Shown in pieces: positions 7,925-13,833 of a stretch of DNA of 21,260 nucleotides (positions are counted from its first letter, which is position 1; each line of letters opens with the position of its first letter). The translations under genes and the position numbers were made by a program. The stretch is from contig DAOUBD010000036.1 of assembly GCA_034432935.1 (NCBI GenBank), positions 1 to 21,260 on the forward strand, in the 5' to 3' direction. A model generated the notes under the pieces. It was not told where the DNA came from and did no database searches. It worked only from the letters and a program-made list of their open reading frames with translations. The stretch is from DAOUAG01 sp034432935. Lineage in GTDB: Bacteria; Chloroflexota; Dehalococcoidia; SM23-28-2; RBG-16-64-32.

Positions 7925-7930
7925 TATAAT
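7925..7930 (+). promoter_or_regulatory. -10 box of sortase 3
   Basis: A perfect TATAAT. The start of transcription would be near 7937. It is followed by GGGGAGG (7941-7947), a Shine-Dalgarno sequence lying 13 bases before GTG 7961. No clear -35 is visible. A GGCGCC repeat flanks the region upstream. Confidence 0.5.
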
Positions 7931-7960
7931 CTAGGTGAGAGGGGAGGTTTGGGGCTGTCT

Positions 7961-8710
7961 GTGCGATCACTTGGATTACGGCGGAGGCTGGTACAGGCCG
8001 CTGGGCTCGCCCTCTTTCTGGCCGGCCTCGTCCTTCTGGCCCTGGGCTCTTATTCGTACCTCGCCCCGCAGAACTCTATGCCGCGGCCCAAGGCGCCACT
8101 CGGGTACCGGCCGGACCCCGGCGGCATCTTCGACCGTCCCTTGCCCGCGGTGGCCGTCCTGGGCGCCACTGCGACTCCAGCGCCTGCTGCTGGGCCTTCA
8201 GCAAAGCAGCCGCCCCTGGGTGACGCCGCCTATCGCATGGTGATCGACCGCATCGGCGTGGACGCTGGCGTCTTTCCCTACGGGCTGGACGAGAACCGGG
8301 TGCCCCAGGTCCCTCTCAATCCCTGGGACGTGGCCTGGTACGACTTCTCGGCCCAGCCGGGCACCGGAGGCAACGCGGTCTTTGCTGGCCACGTCACCTG
8401 GAATGGGCGGGCCGTGTTCTTCGACCTCGACAAGCTGGCCTCCGGTGACATCGTGCGCCTGGTGTCCGGCAACGGCGCCGAGCTGGTCTATACGGTTACC
8501 TCCGTCTACCTCGTAGACCCCAATGACCGGGAGGCCCTGGCCGTGATGGGCCCAGCGGAGGGCGATCTCATCACCATCGTCACCTGCGGCGGCAGCTTCT
8601 TCCGCACAGGCGACCCCGTCTTTGGGGGCGACTACACCAACCGCCTCATCGTGCGCGGCGTCTTGACCTCGGTCAAGGCCGAGCCGACGGGCGGCGGCGC
8701 CAGCGGGTAG
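7961..8710 (+). CDS. Sortase, class E/F-like (copy 3)
   Basis: 249 residues from GTG 7961. An in-frame TTG at 7949 is the only earlier option and lies one base from GGGGAGG, too close to be used well. A basic N-terminus (RSLGLRRRL) is followed by one membrane segment (about 12-34, with LALFLAGLVLLALGSYSYL), a variable Pro/Ala linker (about 40-86) and a sortase domain. Catalytic residues are H144 in FAGHVTW, C209 in IVTCGG and R228 in TNRLIVRG. The Cys is followed by GG here and by DG in copies 1 and 2, so the active-site surroundings differ. The gene has its own TATAAT and ends 13 bases before the convergent thiolase stop. Its substrate is unknown. Confidence 0.9.
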   Translation: MRSLGLRRRLVQAAGLALFLAGLVLLALGSYSYLAPQNSMPRPKAPLGYRPDPGGIFDRPLPAVAVLGATATPAPAAGPSAKQPPLGDAAYRMVIDRIGVDAGVFPYGLDENRVPQVPLNPWDVAWYDFSAQPGTGGNAVFAGHVTWNGRAVFFDLDKLASGDIVRLVSGNGAELVYTVTSVYLVDPNDREALAVMGPAEGDLITIVTCGGSFFRTGDPVFGGDYTNRLIVRGVLTSVKAEPTGGGASG

Positions 8711-8723
8711 CCTGTTGCGCCGG

Positions 8724-9968
8724 TTACCAGTCGTAGTGTTCGCGCTGTAGGGCGACCGACATGCCCATGCCGGCGCCCATGCACAGGGTGACCAGCCCCC
8801 ACTCGGCGTCCCGGCGGTTCATCTCGTAGGCGATGGTGCCCAGCAGACGCACGCCCGTGGCGCCCAGGGGATGGCCGATGGCGATGGCGCCTCCGTTGGG
8901 GTTTACCTTCTCCCAGTCCCAGTTGAGCTCGCGGCCGACGGCCAAGACCTGGCAGGCAAAGGCCTCATTGATCTCGATGACGTCGAAATCCTTGAGGCTC
9001 ATGCCGGTGCGCTTCAGGAGCTTCTGGGTCGCGGGCGCGGGCCCAATCCCCATGATGGTCGGATCGACCCCCACGGTGGCGGCGTGCTTGATGGTGGCCA
9101 AGGGCTTGAGGCCCTTCCTTCGGGCCGTTTCCTTGTCCATAATCAGCGCCATAGTCGCTCCATCAGTGCGGGGGCAGGCGTTGCCCGCCGTCACCAGGCC
9201 GTCCGGACGGTACGACGGCTTGAGGCTGGCCAGCTTCTCCAGGCTGGTGTCCTCCCGGGGGTTCTGGTCGGTGTCTACCGTCACGCTGGAACCGTCGGAG
9301 TATTCGATGGTGATAGGCAGGATCTCGTTGGCGAACAGGCCCTCCTTCTGAGCGCGGATGGCCTTGCGGTGGCTCTCCAGGGCGAACTGATCGGCATCCT
9401 CTCGGGAGATGCCGCGTTCGCGGGCCAGCTTCTCGGCCGTGGCGCCCATGTCCATGATCCACGGCTCCGTCACCTGATACCACCGCTTGATCCACTTCGG
9501 GGTCTTGTCTCCAGGCCAGTTAGCGGGCAGCATCTCCCTTCCCATCACTTCCGCCGTTTGGATCTGGCTCAGATTCCTCTCGTCTCCTGGGGGTATCGGC
9601 TGCACCCGGTCCATCGTCTCCACGCCGCCCGCCAAGACGATGTCCGACATGCCCGCCATGACGGCGAAGGCCCCCTGCACGCCGGCCTGAAGGGAAGAGC
9701 CGCACTGCTTGTTCATGTCAGTGGCGGAGATGGTGAAGGGCAAGCCCGCCTCAAAGACATAGTGCCGCGAGCGGGTCAGCAGGCCGGCGATGCCCACGGA
9801 GCCGAAGAGGATCTCGTCCACCTCCTCGGGCGCAATCTTGTTGCGCTCCAGAATGGCTTTCAGCAAGGGCACCACCAACTCGACGTGGGTGACGTCGCGG
9901 AAGACGCCGCGCTGTCCCGCCTTGCCGAAGGGCGTGCGTATCATATCGATGAGGACGGCTTCCCGCAT
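8724..9968 (-). CDS. Thiolase (acetyl-CoA acetyltransferase / 3-ketoacyl-CoA thiolase)
   Basis: 414 residues on the minus strand, a normal thiolase length. It condenses or cleaves acyl-CoA units in fatty acid breakdown or ketone synthesis. Conserved residues are the nucleophilic C89 (MNKQCGSSLQAG), NEAFA at 335-339, H366 (GGAIAIGHPLGATG) and the acid/base C396 (TLCMGAGMG). The last motif has AGM where most thiolases have GGG. The start is set by AAGGAGG five bases ahead of ATG 9968. A longer frame to 10034 adds an implausible Cys-rich leader beyond that site. No hydratase or dehydrogenase partner is next to it, so synthetic or degradative use cannot be decided. Confidence 0.93.
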   Translation of the reverse strand: MREAVLIDMIRTPFGKAGQRGVFRDVTHVELVVPLLKAILERNKIAPEEVDEILFGSVGIAGLLTRSRHYVFEAGLPFTISATDMNKQCGSSLQAGVQGAFAVMAGMSDIVLAGGVETMDRVQPIPPGDERNLSQIQTAEVMGREMLPANWPGDKTPKWIKRWYQVTEPWIMDMGATAEKLARERGISREDADQFALESHRKAIRAQKEGLFANEILPITIEYSDGSSVTVDTDQNPREDTSLEKLASLKPSYRPDGLVTAGNACPRTDGATMALIMDKETARRKGLKPLATIKHAATVGVDPTIMGIGPAPATQKLLKRTGMSLKDFDVIEINEAFACQVLAVGRELNWDWEKVNPNGGAIAIGHPLGATGVRLLGTIAYEMNRRDAEWGLVTLCMGAGMGMSVALQREHYDW

Positions 9969-9973
9969 GATGA

Positions 9974-9980
9974 CCTCCTT
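9974..9980 (-). promoter_or_regulatory. Ribosome binding site that fixes the thiolase start
   Basis: On the minus strand, a perfect AAGGAGG with a five-base spacer to ATG 9968. It decides the start against the longer frame that begins at 10034. Confidence 0.85.
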
Positions 9981-10043
9981 GTTCGTTGACGGGCCGCAGT
10001 TGCGCCAGGGCAAGCAGGCGCTAGGATAACACACGCCGCGCGG

Positions 10044-10080
10044 CCGGGGCCACTCGCTCCTCAGATTTCAGAGGCCCCGG
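10044..10080. repeat. Inverted repeat upstream of the thiolase
   Basis: CCGGGGCC (10044-10051) and GGCCCCGG (10073-10080) pair perfectly over 8 bp around a 21-base loop. It lies about 80-110 bases upstream of the thiolase start, just behind a possible -10 on the minus strand. It could be an operator or a hairpin; without a T-run it is not a clear terminator. Confidence 0.45.
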
Positions 10081-10192
10081 TCTCCACGGATTCACCAGTT
10101 CTTGACCGTCCGGGCACCTCGGTTTACCGCAGTGTTCACCTACCTCACGGACAATAGGTAGTGACAGTCGGGGAAACAGGTAGGAAGACCAG

Positions 10193-10363
10193 GTGACGAG
10201 TCCAGAGAAAGACCAGACTCCCAGGGAGGGGGACCAGCCCTGTGACGGGCCGCAGGAAAAGGGGACCCTGGCTGCTGAGGTGGCCAAGGTGCTACAGATA
10301 CGGCGCTGGCGGGCACAGCAGGGCCCCTTCCGGGGCTTTGACTCCCCGCCCGGCCGTTTCTAG
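10193..10363 (+). CDS. Candidate small protein, 56 residues, unknown
   Basis: GTG 10193 is preceded by AGGA at a seven-base spacing (taggaagaccag). The frame runs 56 codons to TAG at 10361. The product is hydrophilic and starts MTSPEKDQTPREGDQ. It has one possible short helix, LAAEVAKVLQIRRWRAQQG, and ends in GFDSPPGRF. There is no membrane segment and no family that I recognise. A short GC hairpin (10323-10336) lies inside its 3' end. It stands alone between divergent transcripts and may be spurious. Confidence 0.3.
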   Translation: MTSPEKDQTPREGDQPCDGPQEKGTLAAEVAKVLQIRRWRAQQGPFRGFDSPPGRF

Positions 10364-10477
10364 CCGAGGATGGGGCCGTCGCCGAGCCCGCGGGTTGCCT
10401 CCTGCCCTACTCCAATGCCTGCCGCCGTTCATCTGCGATGGCGAAACGGTAACACCGGCCATGTTCGCCGTCGGCCC

Positions 10478-10505
10478 TTGACACCGTTAGCCTATCTGGT
10501 ACTAT
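10478..10505 (+). promoter_or_regulatory. Promoter of the panDB unit
   Basis: A perfect -35 TTGACA (10478-10483), a 16-base spacer and a TACTAT -10 (10500-10505, 4 of 6). The predicted start is close to 10512, which is the first base of the hairpin at 10512-10540. The leader to panD would be about 188 bases. Confidence 0.65.
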
Positions 10506-10511
10506 AGCCTT

Positions 10512-10540
10512 GCCACCGATCCCCTGAAGGGACGGTGAGC
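10512..10540 (+). ncRNA. pan-motif-like hairpin in the panDB 5' leader
   Basis: The stem is GC/GC, then CACCG (10514-10518) with CGGUG (10533-10537), then UCCC (10520-10523) with GGGA (10529-10532), closed by a CUGAA loop. Two single adenosines bulge out: A10519 on the 5' arm and A10538 on the 3' arm. The pan RNA motif (Weinberg and colleagues, candidate structured RNAs) is described as a hairpin with two conserved bulged adenosines in leaders of pantothenate genes, often in tandem. Position, partner gene and shape all agree. I do not see a clear second copy. I have not matched it to the Rfam model. Confidence 0.6.
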
Positions 10541-10553
10541 CGGAAGCCTTAAG

Positions 10554-10571
10554 CCAAGCCATCCCGCTTGG
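10554..10571 (+). ncRNA. Second leader hairpin of panDB
   Basis: CCAAGC (10554-10559) pairs perfectly with GCTTGG (10566-10571) around the loop CATCCC. It may be a spacer hairpin or a diverged second unit, but it lacks the two bulged adenosines of the first. Confidence 0.4.
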
Positions 10572-10619
10572 ACCCCGGTGGGCCGAGACGGTACATACGG
10601 ATGCAGCAAGCTCCATCGT

Positions 10620-10648
10620 GCCCTTTCGGTCGCCCGGAAGGGCTTTTT
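10620..10648 (+). terminator. Intrinsic terminator-like hairpin in the panDB leader
   Basis: GCCCTTTC (10620-10627) pairs with GGAAGGGC (10636-10643) over 8 bp including one wobble, with an 8-base loop and a run of five T (10644-10648). It lies 52 bases upstream of the panD start and downstream of the pan-like hairpin, the position expected of an attenuator. Confidence 0.6.
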
Positions 10649-10699
10649 GGTGTGCGGGCTGGGTTGCCTGGCCCTCAACTGGGCAGGAGGGAACATGCG

Positions 10700-11071
10700 A
10701 TGACGAGGGCGATGCTCAAGAGCAAGATCCACCGGGCCACGGTGACGGGGGCCAACGTCGACTACGAAGGCTCCATCACCCTGGACCCGCTGCTCATGGA
10801 GGCCGCCGATATCCTTCCCTACGAGCAGGTGCACGTCCTGGACGTTAACAACGGCAGCCGCCTGGTCACCTACGCCATCGAGGGCCGCCGGGGCTCCGGC
10901 GACGTCATCATCAACGGCGCGGCGGCCCGTCTCGTGAGCCAGGGCGATCTCGTGATCATCATCACCTACCGGGACGTCCCTGAGGCCGAAGCCCGGCGCC
11001 ACCGGCCAGCCCTTGTCTATGTCGACTCCCACAACCGCATCGTGCGCACCGCCAGTGAGGCCGCGGCCTGA
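10700..11071 (+). CDS. panD: Aspartate 1-decarboxylase proenzyme
   Basis: 123-residue proenzyme that converts L-aspartate to beta-alanine for pantothenate. It cleaves itself between G24 and S25 (DYEGSITLDP) to form the pyruvoyl group. K9, R54 and Y58 of the active site are at canonical positions (MLKSKIHR, NNGSRLVTY). ATG 10700 gives the normal short N-terminus, MTRAMLKSKI, with GGAGG (10686-10690) nine bases before it. A longer frame from 10568 would run through the terminator hairpin and is rejected. panB follows after 20 bases, so the two are cotranscribed, with control probably exerted through the structured leader. Confidence 0.95.
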   Translation: MTRAMLKSKIHRATVTGANVDYEGSITLDPLLMEAADILPYEQVHVLDVNNGSRLVTYAIEGRRGSGDVIINGAAARLVSQGDLVIIITYRDVPEAEARRHRPALVYVDSHNRIVRTASEAAA

Positions 11072-11091
11072 AAAAGGGAGGTGGAACCGCG

Positions 11092-11934
11092 GTGGAGAAG
11101 AGAGTTTCCATAACTGACCTGAAGGCGATGAAGAAGCGCGGCGAGAAGATCGTCATGCTTACCGCCTACGACTACCCCTCGGCCCGGCTGGTGGAAGAGG
11201 CCGGCGTGCCCATCATCCTGGTTGGCGACAGCCTCGGCATGGTTGTCCTGGGCTACGACTCCACCATCCCGGTGACCATGGATGAGATGCTGCATCACGT
11301 GAAGGCGGTGGTGCGCGGGACGAGCAGGGCCCACGTCGTGGCCGACATGCCCTTCATGAGTTATCAGGCCAGCCCCCAGGAGGCCCTGCGCAACGCTGGC
11401 CGCATGCTGAAGGAGGGTGGCGCCCAGTCCGTCAAACTGGAGGGCGGCGCCCGCATCGCTGACACCGTGCGCCTACTGGTGGAATCAGGCATCCCCGTGA
11501 TGGGCCACCTCGGGCTAACGCCCCAGTCCGTGAACCAGTTCGGCGGCTACAAGGTGCAGGGCAAGACGCCAGCCGCAGCGGTCAAGCTCCTGAACGATGC
11601 CTTGGCCCTCCAGGAGGCGGGGGCCTACGCCGTTGTCCTGGAGACGGTGCCCGTGCAGGTGGCCCGGGCCATTACCCGAAGGCTCTCCATACCCACCATC
11701 GGCATCGGGGCCGGCCCCGACTGCGATGGCCAGGTCCAGGTCTTCCACGACCTTCTGGGCCTCTTTACCGATTTTGTGCCGAAGCATGCGCGCCGTTACG
11801 CAGAGGCGGGCAGCAGCATCGTCCAGGCCGTGCGGGAGTATGCGGCCGACGTCCGGGAAGGCCGCTTCCCCACCGAGCGTGAGAGCTTCCTTGCCGATGA
11901 GTCGCTTTTCACGGAGGTCGTCCAGATGTCCTAG
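11092..11934 (+). CDS. panB: 3-methyl-2-oxobutanoate hydroxymethyltransferase
   Basis: 280 residues, typical length. It adds a hydroxymethyl group from methylenetetrahydrofolate to 2-oxoisovalerate, giving ketopantoate. Metal and substrate residues are D46 in VGDSLGMV, D85 in ADMPFMSYQ, K115 and E117 in VKLEGG, and the catalytic E184 in VLETVP. HLGLTPQS is also present. It starts at GTG 11092 with AAAGGGAGG ten bases upstream, 20 bases after panD. Folate made with pabB/pabC products supplies its one-carbon donor. The ketopantoate reductase gene is not in the window. Hairpins after the stop probably end the panDB transcript. Confidence 0.95.
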   Translation: MEKRVSITDLKAMKKRGEKIVMLTAYDYPSARLVEEAGVPIILVGDSLGMVVLGYDSTIPVTMDEMLHHVKAVVRGTSRAHVVADMPFMSYQASPQEALRNAGRMLKEGGAQSVKLEGGARIADTVRLLVESGIPVMGHLGLTPQSVNQFGGYKVQGKTPAAAVKLLNDALALQEAGAYAVVLETVPVQVARAITRRLSIPTIGIGAGPDCDGQVQVFHDLLGLFTDFVPKHARRYAEAGSSIVQAVREYAADVREGRFPTERESFLADESLFTEVVQMS

Positions 11935-11947
11935 CGCCTCGCGGCGC
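11934..11947 (+). repeat. Short hairpin at the panB stop codon
   Basis: GCGCC (11934-11938) and GGCGC (11943-11947) pair around TCGC. The stem begins at the last base of the panB stop codon. It is the first of three successive hairpins in the panB-panC gap. Confidence 0.35.
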
Positions 11948-11980
11948 AGCGAGACCAGACATCCTCTCCCCCCTCGCACC

Positions 11981-12003
11981 GTATCCTGCCGCCGGCAGGA
12001 TAC
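11981..12003. repeat. Perfect 10-bp palindrome between panB and panC
   Basis: GTATCCTGCC, a three-base GCC centre, then GGCAGGATAC: ten perfect pairs. There is no T-run on either side, so it may be a protein-binding site, an RNA processing hairpin or a dispersed intergenic palindrome. Confidence 0.6.
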
Positions 12004-12014
12004 AGCACCCCTCG

Positions 12015-12053
12015 GCATCGCCCCGCTCCCCCTTCGCGGGGCGATGCGCTTTT
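12015..12053 (+). terminator. Terminator after panB
   Basis: GCATCGCCCCGC (12015-12026) pairs perfectly over 12 bp with GCGGGGCGATGC (12036-12047), loop of nine bases, followed by GC and TTTT. It is a very stable hairpin with a short T tract and likely separates panDB from panC. Confidence 0.65.
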
Positions 12054-12085
12054 CCCGCCGCCGCGCCGGTGGCCCATTAGGCCGG

Positions 12086-12091
12086 TATACT
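12086..12091 (+). promoter_or_regulatory. -10 box of panC, nearly leaderless
   Basis: TATACT (5 of 6) ends 11 bases before ATG 12103, so the transcript would begin about four bases before the start codon. No -35 hexamer and no Shine-Dalgarno sequence are visible. Confidence 0.45.
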
Positions 12092-12102
12092 GTAGCCGGA
12101 TC

Positions 12103-12987
12103 ATGAGGGTCGTCACCACGGTAGCAGCCATGGAGGCCGAGCGGAACGCCATGACCGGCACCGTCGGCTTCGTGCCCACGATGGGCTACCTGCACGAGGG
12201 TCACCTATCGCTGGTGCGGCGGGCCCGCCAGGACTGCGACCACACCGTGGTGAGCATCTTCGTCAACCCCACCCAGTTCGGCCCCCAGGAAGACTTCGAG
12301 CGCTACCCCCGGGACACCCAGCGCGACCTCGGACTGCTGTCGGGGCTGGGCGTAGATGTAGTCTTCATGCCGACGGTGGAGGAGATGTATCCCCCTGGCT
12401 TTGAGGATTGGGTGGAGGTTCGCGGGCCCCTCACCGAACGCCTAGAGGGCGCCGCGCGGCCAGGCCACTTCCGGGGCGTGACCACCGTCGTCGCCCGCCT
12501 CTTTCGCATCGTCCGGCCGCACCGCGCCTACTTCGGCCAGAAGGACGCCCAGCAGCTCCGGGTAGTCCGGAGGATGGTGGAGGAGCTGGAGCTGCCGGTC
12601 CAGATAGTGGCCATGCCCACCGTTCGGGAGCCCGACGGTCTGGCCATGTCCAGCCGCAACGTCTACCTTTCGAAGGAGGAGCGCGAGAGGGCCTTGGTGC
12701 TTTCGAAGTCGCTGGCCCTGTCCCGGCGCATGGTGGTGGATGAGGGAGTGCGAGACGCCGAGGAGGTGCGGCGGGCCGTGCGCCAGATGGTCGCCCGAAC
12801 TCCAGGCGTCGAACTGGAGTACGTCAGCGTGAGCGACGAGGCCACGTTCCTCGAGGCGGACGAGATCAATGGGCCGGTCCTGGTGCTGGTCGCTGCCCGG
12901 GTGGGCACGACGCGTCTGATCGATAACGTCGTGCTGGTCCCCAGGGGCGTTGCTGTCCCCGAGCACCTGCGGGAGCTGGTGACCTGA
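12103..12987 (+). CDS. panC: Pantothenate synthetase (pantoate-beta-alanine ligase)
   Basis: 294 residues. It joins pantoate and beta-alanine with ATP, using the panD product. Class I nucleotidyltransferase signatures are MGYLHEGH (27-34), FVNPTQFGPQEDFERYPRD, GHFRGVTTVVARLF, FGQKDAQQ (144-151) and MSSRNVYL (182-189, the KMSKS-like loop). The start ATG 12103 gives MRVVTTVAAME and a slightly shorter than usual N-terminus. It is separated from panB by a terminator and appears to have its own -10 box with no Shine-Dalgarno sequence. So panC may escape the leader control that acts on panDB, although readthrough remains possible. Confidence 0.95.
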   Translation: MRVVTTVAAMEAERNAMTGTVGFVPTMGYLHEGHLSLVRRARQDCDHTVVSIFVNPTQFGPQEDFERYPRDTQRDLGLLSGLGVDVVFMPTVEEMYPPGFEDWVEVRGPLTERLEGAARPGHFRGVTTVVARLFRIVRPHRAYFGQKDAQQLRVVRRMVEELELPVQIVAMPTVREPDGLAMSSRNVYLSKEERERALVLSKSLALSRRMVVDEGVRDAEEVRRAVRQMVARTPGVELEYVSVSDEATFLEADEINGPVLVLVAARVGTTRLIDNVVLVPRGVAVPEHLRELVT

Positions 12988-13000
12988 TGCAGGCTTCCTT

Positions 13001-13032
13001 CCAGGCTTCCCTTTGCCCCGGGAAGCCCCTGG
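13001..13032 (+). terminator. Hairpin between panC and yebC
   Basis: CCAGGCTTCCC (13001-13011) pairs with GGGAAGCCCCTGG (13020-13032), with a two-base bulge and an eight-base loop. There is no T-run, so it is only a possible terminator. It ends just ahead of the yebC -10 box. Confidence 0.4.
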
Positions 13033-13034
13033 CG

Positions 13035-13043
13035 TGCTAAAAT
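13035..13043 (+). promoter_or_regulatory. Extended -10 promoter of yebC-ruvC-ruvA
   Basis: TGCTAAAAT combines an extended -10 TG with TAAAAT (5 of 6). It ends 13 bases before ATG 13057, giving a leader of about six bases and no Shine-Dalgarno sequence. Confidence 0.5.
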
Positions 13044-13056
13044 ACCCCCGAAGCCT

Positions 13057-13815
13057 ATGGGTGGACACTCACACTGGTCTCAGATTAAACGTCAGAAAGG
13101 CGCCTCCGACGCCAAACGCGGGGCGGCTTTCACCAAGCTCTCCCGTGAGATCACCGTAGCTGCCAGGGAGGGCGGCGGCGACCCCAGCATGAACCCCCGC
13201 CTCCGTCTAGCCATCGATAAGGCCCGGGAGAACAACATGCCCATGGACACCATCAAGCGGGCCATAGAGCGTGGCACCGGCGGCGGAGAAGGCGCCTCGG
13301 CCCTCCAGGAGATCACCTTCGAGGGCTACGGCCCTGGCGGCGTAGCGATCCTCATCCAGACCGTCACCGACAACCGCAACCGTACCGTATCCGAGCTGCG
13401 CACAACCCTTAGCCGCGGTGGCGGCAACCTGGGAGAGTCGGGGAGCGTCGCCTGGCAGTTCGAGAGCCGCGGGCTGATTACCATCGAGGCCAGCGCTGGT
13501 GAAGACCCCGAAGAGCTGGCCCTCGCGGCTATCGACGCTGGGGCGGAGGACGTGCGGGTGGAGGGGCAGTTCGTCGAGGTCTACACCGGGCCCACGGACC
13601 TGGACCGCGTGAGGAGGCAGCTCCAGGACGCCGGCCTCAAGATCGCCTCGGCTGAACTCTCCATGGTGCCCAAGAATACGCTCCCCCTGGACGAGAAGAC
13701 TGCCATCCAAGCCCTGAAGCTCCTGGACCAGCTAGAGGACCTGGACGACGTGCAGAAGGTGTACTCCAACGGGGACTTCCCCGAATCTGTGCTCATGGCC
13801 TACGCGGCTGGTTAG
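13057..13815 (+). CDS. yebC: YebC/PmpR family DNA-binding or translation-associated protein
   Basis: 252 residues, full length for this family. The opening GGHSHWSQIKRQKGASDAKR, then FTKLSREITVAAREGG, NPRLRLAIDKARENNMP and TIKRAIERGTGG are the family signature. EITFEGYGPGGVAILI follows. Members have been described as transcription regulators and, in more recent work, as ribosome-associated factors that relieve stalling at proline runs. It precedes ruvC by 18 bases and yebC-ruvC-ruvA is a common bacterial order. It starts directly after an extended -10 box, with no Shine-Dalgarno sequence. Confidence 0.93.
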   Translation: MGGHSHWSQIKRQKGASDAKRGAAFTKLSREITVAAREGGGDPSMNPRLRLAIDKARENNMPMDTIKRAIERGTGGGEGASALQEITFEGYGPGGVAILIQTVTDNRNRTVSELRTTLSRGGGNLGESGSVAWQFESRGLITIEASAGEDPEELALAAIDAGAEDVRVEGQFVEVYTGPTDLDRVRRQLQDAGLKIASAELSMVPKNTLPLDEKTAIQALKLLDQLEDLDDVQKVYSNGDFPESVLMAYAAG

Positions 13816-13833
13816 TCTTCAGGCGGGACGCGC

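Larger units (their letters stand above)
9981..10477. other. Gene-poor stretch between thiolase and the pan promoter
   Basis: About 500 bases with no firmly supported gene. It holds a long inverted repeat (10044-10080), a shorter one (CTACCT 10140-10145 with AGGTAG 10156-10161) and a 56-codon candidate ORF (10193-10363). A TATCCT on the minus strand near 10023-10028 could be the thiolase -10 box, but no clear -35 goes with it. I see nothing else in 10364-10477, and no tRNA or known RNA fold. Confidence 0.5.

Noticed and set aside
8871..9989. A 372-codon plus-strand open frame opposite the thiolase
   Set aside because: It is antisense to a full thiolase with all catalytic motifs. The long frame comes from GC-rich codon bias and has no ribosome binding site or recognisable domain.
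10323..10339. GCCCC-TTCC-GGGGC followed by TTT as a terminator
   Set aside because: Only 5 bp and three T, and no well-supported upstream gene needs it. Too weak to list as a feature.
10568..10699. Upstream extension of panD
   Set aside because: It would translate through the terminator-like leader hairpin. PanD normally starts a few residues before the K9 motif, as from ATG 10700.
10502..11032. Minus-strand 176-codon frame over panD and its leader
   Set aside because: It is antisense to panD, which has complete catalytic residues, and shows no domain or start signal.
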